Below are positions 17,145 to 25,771 of a stretch of DNA of 64,000 bases, piece by piece; position 1 is the stretch's first letter, and every line of letters begins with the position of its first letter. Both the position numbers and the translations under genes were made by a program. This DNA comes from Rhizobium redzepovicii (GTDB lineage Bacteria; Pseudomonadota; Alphaproteobacteria; Rhizobiales; Rhizobiaceae), in assembly GCF_019793435.1 (NCBI RefSeq), contig NZ_JAILYH010000024.1, positions 28,730 through 92,729 on the forward strand. Reading direction: 5' to 3'. The notes under the pieces are model-generated. The model saw only the letters and a list, made by a program, of their open reading frames with translations, made no database searches and had not been told where the DNA came from.

Positions 17145-19502
17145 ATGCTTTTCAAGTCTACGACAAGTCGCAATCTCTTCTCTGTGGCGGCCTGCGGCGT
17201 CATTGCCGTTATTGTCGCTTCGGGGGCCATTTTCTATCGGTCCTATACCGAAATTCACAGCGGCAGCATCGAGCAGATGCGCCAGATCGCGACGGCCGAG
17301 GCGCTGAAGGTCGAAAAGAACATCGGCGGCACCGTGCATATCGTGGACGGTCTGAACGCCGTGCTGACGACGATGAAGGAAATGGGCGACACCGATCGAG
17401 CCAAGGCGGACAAGGTCCTGCGCAACATGCTGCAAGCCAACCCCCCGGTCCTTGGGATTTGGACCGGATGGGAGCCGAATGCTTTCGACGACAAGGACAA
17501 GGAATACGTCGGCAAGGAAGGACACGACACGACGGGCCGCTATGTGCCCTATTGGGTGCGCAGCGGCGGCCAGATCACCCATGCGGCTTTGACGGATTAC
17601 ACCGTCGCTGGAGCGGGCGACTATTATCAACTGCCGTTCACGCAGCGCAAAACCGTGATCATCGAGCCCTATTCCTATGCGATCGATGGAAAAGACGTTT
17701 TGATGACCTCTGTCACCGAGCCGATTGTGATCGACGGCAAAGCCGTCGGCGTTGCCGGCCTTGATCTTTCGCTTCAGGACACCGCCAAGGCGCTGTCAGC
17801 CAGCCGACCGATGGGAGCGGGCTTTCTTGGCCTGGTCACCAGTGCCGGCAAGATCGTCAGTCACCCGGATGCAAGCCTCATCGGCAAGAGCCTTTCCGAG
17901 ACCGGAGCGAAAACTGCGGATTGGGACCATCTCATCGCCAACGCCGGTCTTGAGCGTGAAGTGACCAATGAGGACGGCAGCGTCTCCCTGGCAATTGCCA
18001 CCGCCGTCAAGCTTGCCGAGGGCTCCAATTGGTATGCGATCGTTTCGGTCCCGAAGGCAACACTGTTCGCACCGCTCTATGCGGTGGTTCGGGATGCCAT
18101 CGTCGCGACGAGCCTTGCGGCGGTGCTGCTGGGCATTGCCGGGTGGCTGATCGCACGCCGCTTCGTCGGCCGGATTTCCGGCGTCATCGCCGAGACTGCC
18201 GAGATTGCCGCGGGCAAGCTCGATGTCACCCTGAAGGACGGTGAGGCGAAGGACGAAATCGGCGATCTCTCGCGCTCGCTGAAGGCGCTATTGGAGAGCA
18301 ACCGCGACAGGGCGCGTCTGGAGACCGAGGCAGAAGAAAACCGCGCGCTGCAGGAACGGGAGCGTGCCGAGCGCGCCCGGATCGACCAGGCCCAGGAAGC
18401 GGACGTCAAATTCGCCGTCGGTGAATTGGCGCTTGGCCTAGCCAAGCTTGCCGAAGGCGACATGACGAGCGCGCTCGAGCATCCTTTCGCCGCGACGCTT
18501 GATGAGACCCGCATCAATTTCAACGAGTCGGTCGTTAAACTGCGTTCGGCGCTGGTGTCGTTCTCGCAGAATGCGGAGGTCATCCAAAGCGGCACCGAGG
18601 AGATTCGTTCTGCGGCCGACGATCTGGCGCGCCGGACGGAACAACAGGCTGCCTCCGTCGAGCAAACTGCCGCGGCGCTTGAGCAGATCACGACATCCGT
18701 CAAGGATTCCACGGCGCGTGCCGAAGAAGCCGGATCGATGGTTGTTCGCACGAAGGAAAATGCCGAACGGTCCGGCCAGATCGTGCAGCGGGCTGTCGAA
18801 GCGATGAACGACATCGAACAGTCCTCCAAGTCGATCTCCAATATCATCGGCGTCATCGACGAGATCGCCTTCCAGACGAACCTGCTTGCGCTGAATGCCG
18901 GCGTCGAGGCCGCCCGTGCCGGAGAAGCCGGCAAGGGCTTCGCGGTCGTCGCTCAGGAGGTCCGGGAGCTGGCGCAGCGCTCGGCCGGCGCAGCCAAGGA
19001 GATCAAGGCGCTGATTAGTGCTTCCGGCGGCCAGGTGCGGCATGGCGTTGCCCTGGTGCGTGAGACCGGCGATGCCTTGGACGGGATTGTGCAGGAGGTG
19101 CAGCAGATCGACCGCAATGTCCACGCGATCGTCCAATCCGCGCGCGAGCAGTCGACCGGCCTTCAGGAAATCAATACCGCCGTCAATCAGATGGATCAGG
19201 CGACGCAGAAGAACGCGGCTATGGTCGAGGAGTCGAATGCCGCGGCCCACACGCTTGCGACCGAGGTTTCCGCCCTGTCCGGACGGTTGGGCCAGTTCCG
19301 CCTCGATACGGGCACGGGCATGACATCGGCTATATCGCGATCGAACGCGCCGCGTCCGCTCGCCGCGCCGAAAATCGTCTCGTCGCATGCAACGATCCCG
19401 GTTCCCTCGCCGGCGCGTGCGCTGAAGAAGACGCTGGCGGCCGCGCTTGGCGGCGGTTCAAAGGCGGCCGCGCCGGCCGACCACGGCTGGGAGGATTTCT
19501 GA
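17145..19502 (+). CDS. Methyl-accepting chemotaxis protein with Cache sensor
   Basis: A 785-residue chemoreceptor. One transmembrane helix lies near residues 9-29 and a second near 318-337, flanking a periplasmic dCache-type sensor (segments IWTGWEPNAFDDKD, PYSYAIDGKDVLMTS, VGVAGLDLSL). A HAMP domain and long helical linker follow, then the signalling domain with the hairpin tip DEIAFQTNLLALNAGVEAAR. The last residues, GWEDF, match the CheR/CheB-tethering pentapeptide (NWETF type). It would relay ligand binding to CheA/CheW at the cell pole. Ligand unknown; Cache domains of this type often bind amino or organic acids. Confidence 0.92.
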   Translation: MLFKSTTSRNLFSVAACGVIAVIVASGAIFYRSYTEIHSGSIEQMRQIATAEALKVEKNIGGTVHIVDGLNAVLTTMKEMGDTDRAKADKVLRNMLQANPPVLGIWTGWEPNAFDDKDKEYVGKEGHDTTGRYVPYWVRSGGQITHAALTDYTVAGAGDYYQLPFTQRKTVIIEPYSYAIDGKDVLMTSVTEPIVIDGKAVGVAGLDLSLQDTAKALSASRPMGAGFLGLVTSAGKIVSHPDASLIGKSLSETGAKTADWDHLIANAGLEREVTNEDGSVSLAIATAVKLAEGSNWYAIVSVPKATLFAPLYAVVRDAIVATSLAAVLLGIAGWLIARRFVGRISGVIAETAEIAAGKLDVTLKDGEAKDEIGDLSRSLKALLESNRDRARLETEAEENRALQERERAERARIDQAQEADVKFAVGELALGLAKLAEGDMTSALEHPFAATLDETRINFNESVVKLRSALVSFSQNAEVIQSGTEEIRSAADDLARRTEQQAASVEQTAAALEQITTSVKDSTARAEEAGSMVVRTKENAERSGQIVQRAVEAMNDIEQSSKSISNIIGVIDEIAFQTNLLALNAGVEAARAGEAGKGFAVVAQEVRELAQRSAGAAKEIKALISASGGQVRHGVALVRETGDALDGIVQEVQQIDRNVHAIVQSAREQSTGLQEINTAVNQMDQATQKNAAMVEESNAAAHTLATEVSALSGRLGQFRLDTGTGMTSAISRSNAPRPLAAPKIVSSHATIPVPSPARALKKTLAAALGGGSKAAAPADHGWEDF

Positions 19503-19562
19503 CCCGATCCCTTCAACGGAACGGTGACGGATCCCCACCATGGATGATTGCGGCGGCCGTCC

Positions 19563-20756
19563 TCAGGCCGCCGCCTTCCGTCGTCCGGCGCGAAGCCCGA
19601 GCAGTCCGGCGCCCATCAGCAGCAGGATTGCCGTCGCATAGATATCGGTCGTCAGCGCATAACCGGCAGATTTCGCCAGGAACCCGGCAAGAATCGCCGG
19701 CAGGCTGAAGGCGAGATAGCTCTGAACGTAGAACGCCGACAGCAGCCCGGCCCGTTCATCCGCCTTGGCGAGCGGCATGATGGTGCCGATCGAGCCGAGG
19801 AAATTGGTGCCGAAACCGGCGCCGGTGAAGACGGTGCCGATGAGAAGCAGCGGCACATTGGCGAGATGCACGCCGGCAACGACCGTCAGAATGCCGAGCG
19901 TCTTGGCCGACACGCCGAAACCGAGATTGGCCGAGGCCGACTTGCCGCGCCTGAGATAGACGGTGATCGCTCCGCTCGCCATCAGCGCAGTCACGACGGC
20001 CCCTCCGGTCAGTGGCGCGCGGCTGCCGGTGGTGCTGGCGACCAGCGACGGGACCAGCGAAAGATAGAAGCCGGCGAGCGTCCAGTTGGCGATGTTGATC
20101 GGCGTCACCAGCGACAGCGGCCGCTTCACCTGCTGGGGAACCGTGACCCTGGGGATCAGCGAACCGAGCGCGCCCGGCCGTGTGCCGCCGGTCTCCTGCG
20201 TCAGCCAGATCGCCGCCGCCAGCAGCGCGAAGGCGAGAAGCAGCAGGGCATAAATGAGATGCATCGGGAAGGGGCCGTATTGGATCAGGGCGCTGGTGCC
20301 GACCGCGCCCACCGCCATGCCGCAAAGCGGCGCGATCGAATTGACGATCTGCCCCTTTGCCCGGTCGACATCCACGAGAGCAGCGCCCAGCGAGGCGCCG
20401 GCGATCCCGGTCGCAATTCCCTGGACGATCCGCGCCGCAATCAACCAGCCGGGGCCGCCGGCGACGACGAAGAGGCCCATGGCGATGATTTCGAGCACCA
20501 GGGCGAAAAAGATCACCGGCTTGCGGCCGAGATGATCCGAGAGCGAACCGGCGGTCAGGAGCGCTGCCAGCAGCGCGAAGGCGTAAACGGCGAAGACCAC
20601 CGTAATCAGCACCGGCGAGAGCGAGAAGTTTTCCTGGTAGATCCGGTAGAGCGGCGTGGGCGCCGCGGAGGCGCCGAAAAAAGTGGCGAGCGTCAGCGCA
20701 TGGAAACCGATCGAGGGCTGCGGCGCATTCTCTGTGGATTTGGCTGCGGCGACCAT
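19563..20756 (-). CDS. MFS transporter (drug/metabolite efflux type)
   Basis: A 397-residue inner-membrane protein with about 12 hydrophobic helices. The conserved loop between helices 2 and 3 reads GSLSDHLGRKPVIFF. The profile resembles the sugar/drug efflux branch. It is divergent from a TetR-type regulator, with a palindrome (20773-20793) directly upstream of this start, which is the usual layout of a regulated efflux pump. GAGGG eight bases before the ATG is the ribosome-binding site. Substrate unknown. Confidence 0.85.
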   Translation of the reverse strand: MVAAAKSTENAPQPSIGFHALTLATFFGASAAPTPLYRIYQENFSLSPVLITVVFAVYAFALLAALLTAGSLSDHLGRKPVIFFALVLEIIAMGLFVVAGGPGWLIAARIVQGIATGIAGASLGAALVDVDRAKGQIVNSIAPLCGMAVGAVGTSALIQYGPFPMHLIYALLLLAFALLAAAIWLTQETGGTRPGALGSLIPRVTVPQQVKRPLSLVTPINIANWTLAGFYLSLVPSLVASTTGSRAPLTGGAVVTALMASGAITVYLRRGKSASANLGFGVSAKTLGILTVVAGVHLANVPLLLIGTVFTGAGFGTNFLGSIGTIMPLAKADERAGLLSAFYVQSYLAFSLPAILAGFLAKSAGYALTTDIYATAILLLMGAGLLGLRAGRRKAAA

Positions 20757-20772
20757 ATATAAGCCCTCTTAA

Positions 20773-20793
20773 AGCTAAGCCGTTGCGTTAGCT
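20773..20793. promoter_or_regulatory. Candidate TetR operator between MFS and regulator genes
   Basis: AGCTAA and TTAGCT form an inverted repeat separated by nine bases, 17 bases upstream of the MFS start codon. The size and location fit a TetR dimer site controlling the pump. Confidence 0.5.
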
Positions 20794-20871
20794 CCATGTA
20801 AGGCGAGTGCATCGTAAAGGCAAATTCTTTGCGTTTATGGTTCTGTCAAAGATTTTGAACCATGCGTGTGT

Positions 20872-20901
20872 AAGGCATGTCGCCCGGAAGGTTCCGGGAT
20901 A
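20872..20901. repeat. GCATGTCG-family repeat, short copy
   Basis: GGCATGTCGCCCGGAAGGTTCCGGGATAA carries the GCATGTCGCCCGGAA and TTCCGGGATAA blocks seen at 38372 and 42143, with the middle deleted. CCCGGAA/TTCCGGG can form a hairpin in the leader of the TetR-type gene. Confidence 0.6.
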
Positions 20902-20919
20902 AGAGGTCGGGTTGCAGGC

Positions 20920-21477
20920 ATGGCAGTGAAAGAGAATCTCCGTCCGGGCGGCAGAAGCGCCCGGGTTCAGGCATCGGTGCACAAGGCGGTCCGTGAGCTA
21001 TTGGCCGACATGAACCGTGCCGAGGTGACGATTCCGCTGATCGCCGCCAGCGCGGGTGTGACGCCGTCGACCATCTATCGCCGCTGGGGCGACCTGCAGG
21101 AGCTTCTTGCCGATGTCGCCGTCGAGCGGCTGCGTCCGGATATGCAGCCGATCGATGCCGGCAGCGGCAAGGCCGATCTACAGGCCTGGGCTGAGCAATA
21201 TGCCGAGGAAATGTCCTCCGGGCCGGGCCGCGAGATGATCCGCGACGTGCTGGCGGCACAAGCGGGCGCCAATGCCTGCAAATGCTCGGAATATACCCGC
21301 CAGCAGATCCTCGTCATCGCCGAGAGGGCCAAGGCCCGTAGCGAGATCTTTCCGGATGTGGACCGGGTCATGGATGATGTGGTGGCGCCGATCATGTACC
21401 GCATCCTGTTCGACGACGTGCCGGATGCCGCGCGGGTGAGCGATCTAGTCTCGCGCGTCATGACCACGAAGGATTGA
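20920..21477 (+). CDS. TetR family transcriptional regulator
   Basis: A 185-residue regulator. The N-terminal helix-turn-helix reads VTIPLIAASAGVTPSTIYRRWGDLQELL, with the canonical TIYRRWG recognition helix. The C-terminal part resembles TetR_C domains, with a Cys-containing stretch NACKCSEYTR near residue 115. The ATG at 20920 (MAVKENLRPGG) follows AAGAGGTCGGG and excludes a 54-base extension that would cross a repeat. Divergent from the MFS gene, it is the probable repressor of that pump. Confidence 0.87.
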   Translation: MAVKENLRPGGRSARVQASVHKAVRELLADMNRAEVTIPLIAASAGVTPSTIYRRWGDLQELLADVAVERLRPDMQPIDAGSGKADLQAWAEQYAEEMSSGPGREMIRDVLAAQAGANACKCSEYTRQQILVIAERAKARSEIFPDVDRVMDDVVAPIMYRILFDDVPDAARVSDLVSRVMTTKD

Positions 21478-21486
21478 GCCTGTCTC

Positions 21487-24400
21487 TTACTCCGCGGCCG
21501 CGCGCTTGAGGCCGGAAATCTGCGTGATATAGGCGCGCAGGGCTGCCGGCCGCACCGGCTTGTGCTGGACGGCGATGCCGTATCGCTCGGCCTCGCTGCG
21601 CACTTCAGGCGTGCGGTCGGCGGTAACCAACAAAGCGGGAATATCGGCGCCGAACTGCCGGCGCAGATGCAGGATCGCGGCGATGCCGGTGCCGTCGTCG
21701 AGATGATAATCGGCGATGGCGAGATCCGGCGGCCCGTCACGGCCGTCGCCTGATATCACGTCGGCGAGGCCATTAAGCGCCTTGACCTCGCAGCCCCAGC
21801 CGCTCAGCAGCAGCCGCATGCCCTCGAGGATCTTCGGCTCGTTGTCGATGCAGAGGATCTTCAGTCCCTTGAGCGGCTGCCCCGGCCGGTCGGCGGGCGT
21901 GACGGCCGCCGCCGCCTCGGCCGGCCGCGAGATGTCGAGCGGCATGGCGATGCGGAATTCCGTGCCCCTGCCGTGCGTCGAGTGCAGCTCCACCGGATGG
22001 TTGAGCACCCGGGCGATGCGGTCGACGATCGACAGGCCGAGTCCGAGGCCGGAAGCGGTTTTCGCCCCTTCGTCCAGCCGGGCGAATTCCTTGAACACCG
22101 TGCGGAATTTCGACGGCGGTATGCCGATGCCGGAATCGATCACCTGGATGATCACCTGGTTACCGCGCCGCCGCGCGCCCACCAGCACCTTGCCGGTGAT
22201 CGTGTATTTGATCGCGTTGGAAACGAGGTTCTGCACCAGCCGGCGCAGAAGATTGGGGTCGGAGCGCACCCTGAGCGACGTCCGCATGACCACTAGCTTC
22301 AGCTGTTTTTCGCGGGCGATCGGCGCGAAATCGGTTTCGATCCGCTCCAAGAGGTCGGAAAGTGCGACGGCAGCGAGCCGCGGCCGCATCGCGCCGGTAT
22401 CGAGCCTGGAGATATCGAGCACCGCGCCGAGAATGGTTTCGACCGATTCCAGCGCCGAATCGATATTGCGGACGATCGGGCTGTTGTCGGATTGCGCCAT
22501 GCGCTCGACCAGTGCCGAGGAATAGAGCCTGGCGGCGTTCAGCGGCTGCAGGATATCGTGGCCGGCGGCGGCGAAAAAGCGCGTCTTGCCGATATTCGCC
22601 TCGTCGGCGGCGGCCCGCGCCTCGGCGAGTTCGTGATTGACGCGGGTCAGCTCGGCCGTGCGTTCGGCAACGCGCTGCTCCAGCGTCTCATTTGCCTGTT
22701 TCAGCGCCTGGTCGGCGCTGACGCGCTGGGTGATATCGGTGAAGGTGGCGACGATGCCCTTGTCCGGCATGGCGTTGGAGCGCACCTCGATAATCCGCTC
22801 GCCGCCGCTGAGCACCAGTGCGAAGGGTTTGTCGAGCGTCAGGAAATGCCGCACCGTCTGATTGAGATCGCCGGGCGCGATGTCGCCGCGCTCGCTGAGT
22901 GTTTTGACGATATCGGACAAGGGGAAACCGACCTGGCCGGCGCTTTCCGGCAGGTCCAGCAATTGCCGGAAGCGCCGGTTCCAGATCGTCAGCCGGTTGG
23001 AGCTGTCGAAGACGGCAATGCCCTGGTCCATCTGCGAAAGGGCGGTTTGCAGCATATCCTGGTTATATTGCAGCGCCTCGCTCGCCTGGTCGAGCAGCCA
23101 TGCAGTGTCGGAAGAGGCGTCCTCGGTCTTCTGCAGGATCAACGACAGCACCAGCCGCGCCGAGGACGAGCCGATGGCGCTGCCGAGCAGCTGCTCGCTG
23201 AAATGGATCAGCGCCATATCGGCCGGCTGATCGTCCTCCAGCTTGCGGCCGGAGCTTTGTTCGTAGGTCGTCAACGAGCGCTGCATGCGTTCTTCGCCGA
23301 GATAACGCGAGATCGCCGCCTTGAGATCGCCGACGCTGATGCGGGTCTTCCAGCCGCGCGTGGCAAATTGCGAGCGCGAATGGCGTTTGACGAAGATGCC
23401 GGCCTGGATGCGTTCGAGTGGCCTGGCATTGCGGGTCAGCGAGCCGACGATGAAGAAGGCGGTGTTGACGAGGAGGCTCATCACCGTCGCATTGACCAGC
23501 GGATCGGCGTCGGGCGCGGCAAACAGTGTCGTGCCCGGAAAGATGAAGCCGAGCACGGCGCTCGCCACATAGGAATAATCGGGGCCGCCGAGCGAGGGCA
23601 GGAACAGCAGGTAGATCCAGATGACGAAGCCGGAGGAAAGCCCGAGGATCGCGCCGCGTGCATTGGCCCGCCGCCAGATCAGCCCGCCGAACAGCGCTGG
23701 GGCGATCTGGGCGATGGCGGCAAAGGAGAGAAGGCCGATCGAGGCAAGGCCGGCGGTGCTGTCGGTCGAGCGGTAATAGGCGTAGCCGAACAGCAGCACC
23801 GCAAAAATGGCGCTGCGGCGGATGTTGAGCAGCGTCTTGGCGAAATTGTCGCGCTGGCTGGCGCGGCCGGCAAGTTTACGCCTCAGGAAGATCGGCATGA
23901 TGATGTCGTTCGACACCATGATCGACAGCGCCACGGAATCAACGATGACCATCGCCGTTGCGGCGGAAAAGCCGCCGATGAAGGTAATCAGCGACACCAC
24001 CGGCATCTCACCGGCCAGCGGCAGCGACAGCATGTAGAAATCGGCATTGCCGGCGCCGCCGAAGGTCAGCAGTCCGCCGATCGCCACCGGCAGCACGAAG
24101 AGATTGATCGCAATGAGGTAGGTGGGAAACAGGAAGCCTGCGAGTTTCAGCTGTTTCGGCGTCCGGTTTTCGACGACCGTCACGTGGAATTGCCGCGGCA
24201 GCAGGATGATCGCGAAGGCCGACAGCGCGATCAGGGTGATCCAGCGGCTGATCGGCGTGTGGTAGCTGAGGGCCGACATGACGAGGCTGTTGTCTACGGT
24301 CTTTTGCCAGAGATCGCTCGGGCCGTCGAAGAGAAACCAGATGACGCAGACGCCGGCCGTCAGGAAGGCGACCAGCTTGACCACGGATTCCATCGAAACG

Positions 24401-24990
24401 GCGAGGATGAGGCCGTCCTGGTGTTCCGTCGCGTCGGTATGCCGCGTGCCGAACATGATGGCGAAGCAGGCAAGCACCAGCGTCGCCACGAGCGGCAGGT
24501 CGAGAAAGTAGAGATTGCCGCTGCCAATGCCGTAGTCGGACGGGTTGACCATCGCGCTTACGGTGCTGGAGATCGCCTTCAGCTGCAGCGCGATATAGGG
24601 AATGGTGCCGATCAGCGAGATCAGCGCGACGATGGTGGCGACGGTCGGGTTCTTGCCGTAGCGCGCGGCGACGAAATCGGCAACCGAGGTGAGCTTCTCG
24701 GCCTTGGCGAGCTCGATGATGCGGCGAAGCAGCGGCATGCCGAGCGTGAAGACCAGAATGGGGCCGATATAGATGCCGGCAAATTCCAGGCCGCGCTGCG
24801 CGGCAAGCCCGACGCTGCCGAAATAGGTCCAGGAGGTGCAGTAGATCGCCAGGCTCAGCGCATAGACCACCGGCCATCCGCCTTCGAGCGCACCCGGGCC
24901 GCGCTTCTTGCGGTCGCCATAGCTTGCCACGGCGAAAAGCAGGAGCAGATAGCCGAAGGCAGACGCGAATATGACCCAGCCTGGAAGCAT
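21487..24990 (-). CDS. Hybrid histidine kinase with N-terminal sodium/solute symporter domain
   Basis: An 1167-residue protein. Residues about 1-520 look like an SSS-family transporter (some 13 helices; YCTSWTYFGSVGLAAQRG and GGFSAATAMVIVDSVALS are characteristic). A PAS domain follows near 650-760, then a dimerisation/H-box (FAAAGHDILQPLNAARL, phospho-acceptor His near 811), an ATPase domain (NLVSNAIKYT, DSGIGIPPSKF, GLGLGLSIVDR) and a C-terminal receiver (KILCIDNEPKILEGM, phospho-acceptor Asp in AIADYHLDDG near 1094). This is the CbrA-like/SLC5-STAC-related type that couples solute transport or sensing to phosphorelay. The partner regulator is not adjacent. Substrate unknown. Confidence 0.9.
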   Translation of the reverse strand: MLPGWVIFASAFGYLLLLFAVASYGDRKKRGPGALEGGWPVVYALSLAIYCTSWTYFGSVGLAAQRGLEFAGIYIGPILVFTLGMPLLRRIIELAKAEKLTSVADFVAARYGKNPTVATIVALISLIGTIPYIALQLKAISSTVSAMVNPSDYGIGSGNLYFLDLPLVATLVLACFAIMFGTRHTDATEHQDGLILAVSMESVVKLVAFLTAGVCVIWFLFDGPSDLWQKTVDNSLVMSALSYHTPISRWITLIALSAFAIILLPRQFHVTVVENRTPKQLKLAGFLFPTYLIAINLFVLPVAIGGLLTFGGAGNADFYMLSLPLAGEMPVVSLITFIGGFSAATAMVIVDSVALSIMVSNDIIMPIFLRRKLAGRASQRDNFAKTLLNIRRSAIFAVLLFGYAYYRSTDSTAGLASIGLLSFAAIAQIAPALFGGLIWRRANARGAILGLSSGFVIWIYLLFLPSLGGPDYSYVASAVLGFIFPGTTLFAAPDADPLVNATVMSLLVNTAFFIVGSLTRNARPLERIQAGIFVKRHSRSQFATRGWKTRISVGDLKAAISRYLGEERMQRSLTTYEQSSGRKLEDDQPADMALIHFSEQLLGSAIGSSSARLVLSLILQKTEDASSDTAWLLDQASEALQYNQDMLQTALSQMDQGIAVFDSSNRLTIWNRRFRQLLDLPESAGQVGFPLSDIVKTLSERGDIAPGDLNQTVRHFLTLDKPFALVLSGGERIIEVRSNAMPDKGIVATFTDITQRVSADQALKQANETLEQRVAERTAELTRVNHELAEARAAADEANIGKTRFFAAAGHDILQPLNAARLYSSALVERMAQSDNSPIVRNIDSALESVETILGAVLDISRLDTGAMRPRLAAVALSDLLERIETDFAPIAREKQLKLVVMRTSLRVRSDPNLLRRLVQNLVSNAIKYTITGKVLVGARRRGNQVIIQVIDSGIGIPPSKFRTVFKEFARLDEGAKTASGLGLGLSIVDRIARVLNHPVELHSTHGRGTEFRIAMPLDISRPAEAAAAVTPADRPGQPLKGLKILCIDNEPKILEGMRLLLSGWGCEVKALNGLADVISGDGRDGPPDLAIADYHLDDGTGIAAILHLRRQFGADIPALLVTADRTPEVRSEAERYGIAVQHKPVRPAALRAYITQISGLKRAAAE

Positions 24991-25211
24991 TGACCCTCCG
25001 CCGGCGGAAAACCCGCCGGGACCTCCCGCAACCCTTTCAGCTTAAGTCATTTCAGAGGCGTTGAAAATTCCCGCCCGTCTAGGCCTTAAGTCAAAGACCA
25101 CCGGGGGTATTGCCAAATAATTGCGATTGCCGATTGATTAATCGCAATGAAGATGTAGCTAATGAAATCCATCGCATACTCTCTGAAATGGATCGAAGGG
25201 AGACGGATCCG

Positions 25212-25649
25212 ATGCTCAACGAATTCAAAGCCTTTATCGCCCGCGGCAATGTCATGGATTTGGCGGTCGGCGTCATCATCGGCGGCGCCTTCGGTGGCAT
25301 TGTCAAATCTCTGGTCGACGACCTCATCATGCCGATCGTCGGCGCCATTTTCGGCGGCTTCGATTTTTCGAATTATTTCCTGCCGCTCTCCTCTGCCGTC
25401 AACGCGCCGACACTGGCAGCCGCCCGCGCGCAAGGGGCGGTGTTTGCCTATGGCAGCTTCCTCACCGTGCTCATCAACTTCCTGATCCTTGCCTGGATCA
25501 TCTTCCTGATGGTCAAGGGCGTGAATACCCTGCGTGCCCAGGTCGAGCGCAAGGAAAAGGCCGCACCGGAGGAACTGCCCCCGCCGCCGGCAGACGTTCA
25601 GCTGCTCACGGAAATCCGCGATCTTCTGGCCACACGCCCGACGGCTTGA
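25212..25649 (+). CDS. mscL: Large-conductance mechanosensitive channel
   Basis: A 145-residue protein. The N-terminus MLNEFKAFIARGNVMDLAVGV leads into the pore-lining first helix (GVIIGGAFGGIVKSLVDD). A periplasmic loop (about 45-75) and second helix (AYGSFLTVLINFLILAWIIF) follow, then a Pro/Glu-rich cytoplasmic helix bundle. The length is typical of MscL, the pentameric valve that opens under membrane tension in osmotic downshock. The ATG at 25212 has GGGAGACGG upstream; the longer frame to 25110 adds residues foreign to the family. Confidence 0.95.
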   Translation: MLNEFKAFIARGNVMDLAVGVIIGGAFGGIVKSLVDDLIMPIVGAIFGGFDFSNYFLPLSSAVNAPTLAAARAQGAVFAYGSFLTVLINFLILAWIIFLMVKGVNTLRAQVERKEKAAPEELPPPPADVQLLTEIRDLLATRPTA

Positions 25650-25723
25650 TCCGAGCTGGAGCCCATCCGTTCCTGCCGGACTCATTCATCACGAAAATCG
25701 ATGTGCCATCACTGGATATCATG

Positions 25724-25743
25724 GGATTTGCCGGCGCAAATCC
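25724..25743. promoter_or_regulatory. Perfect hairpin or operator upstream of the aminotransferase gene
   Basis: GGATTTGC, a CGGC loop and GCAAATCC form an 8-base perfect inverted repeat ending 28 bases before the aminotransferase ATG. No T-run follows, so it is not a clear terminator of mscL. It may be an operator or a leader hairpin. Confidence 0.4.
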
Positions 25744-25771
25744 TCTATGAAGGCGGAAACCGGAGATATGC

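Noticed and set aside
22492..24993. Long open frame opposite the hybrid kinase (about 830 codons)
   Set aside because: It is a GC-rich antisense shadow: composition is dominated by Arg/Asp/Gly/His with no domain, and the kinase on the other strand has complete motifs. The same applies to frames opposite murA (36488-37855), the acyl-CoA dehydrogenase (8573-10213) and the thiolase.
25110..25211. N-terminal extension of MscL
   Set aside because: The added 34 residues are hydrophilic and absent from MscL proteins; a good ribosome-binding site precedes 25212.
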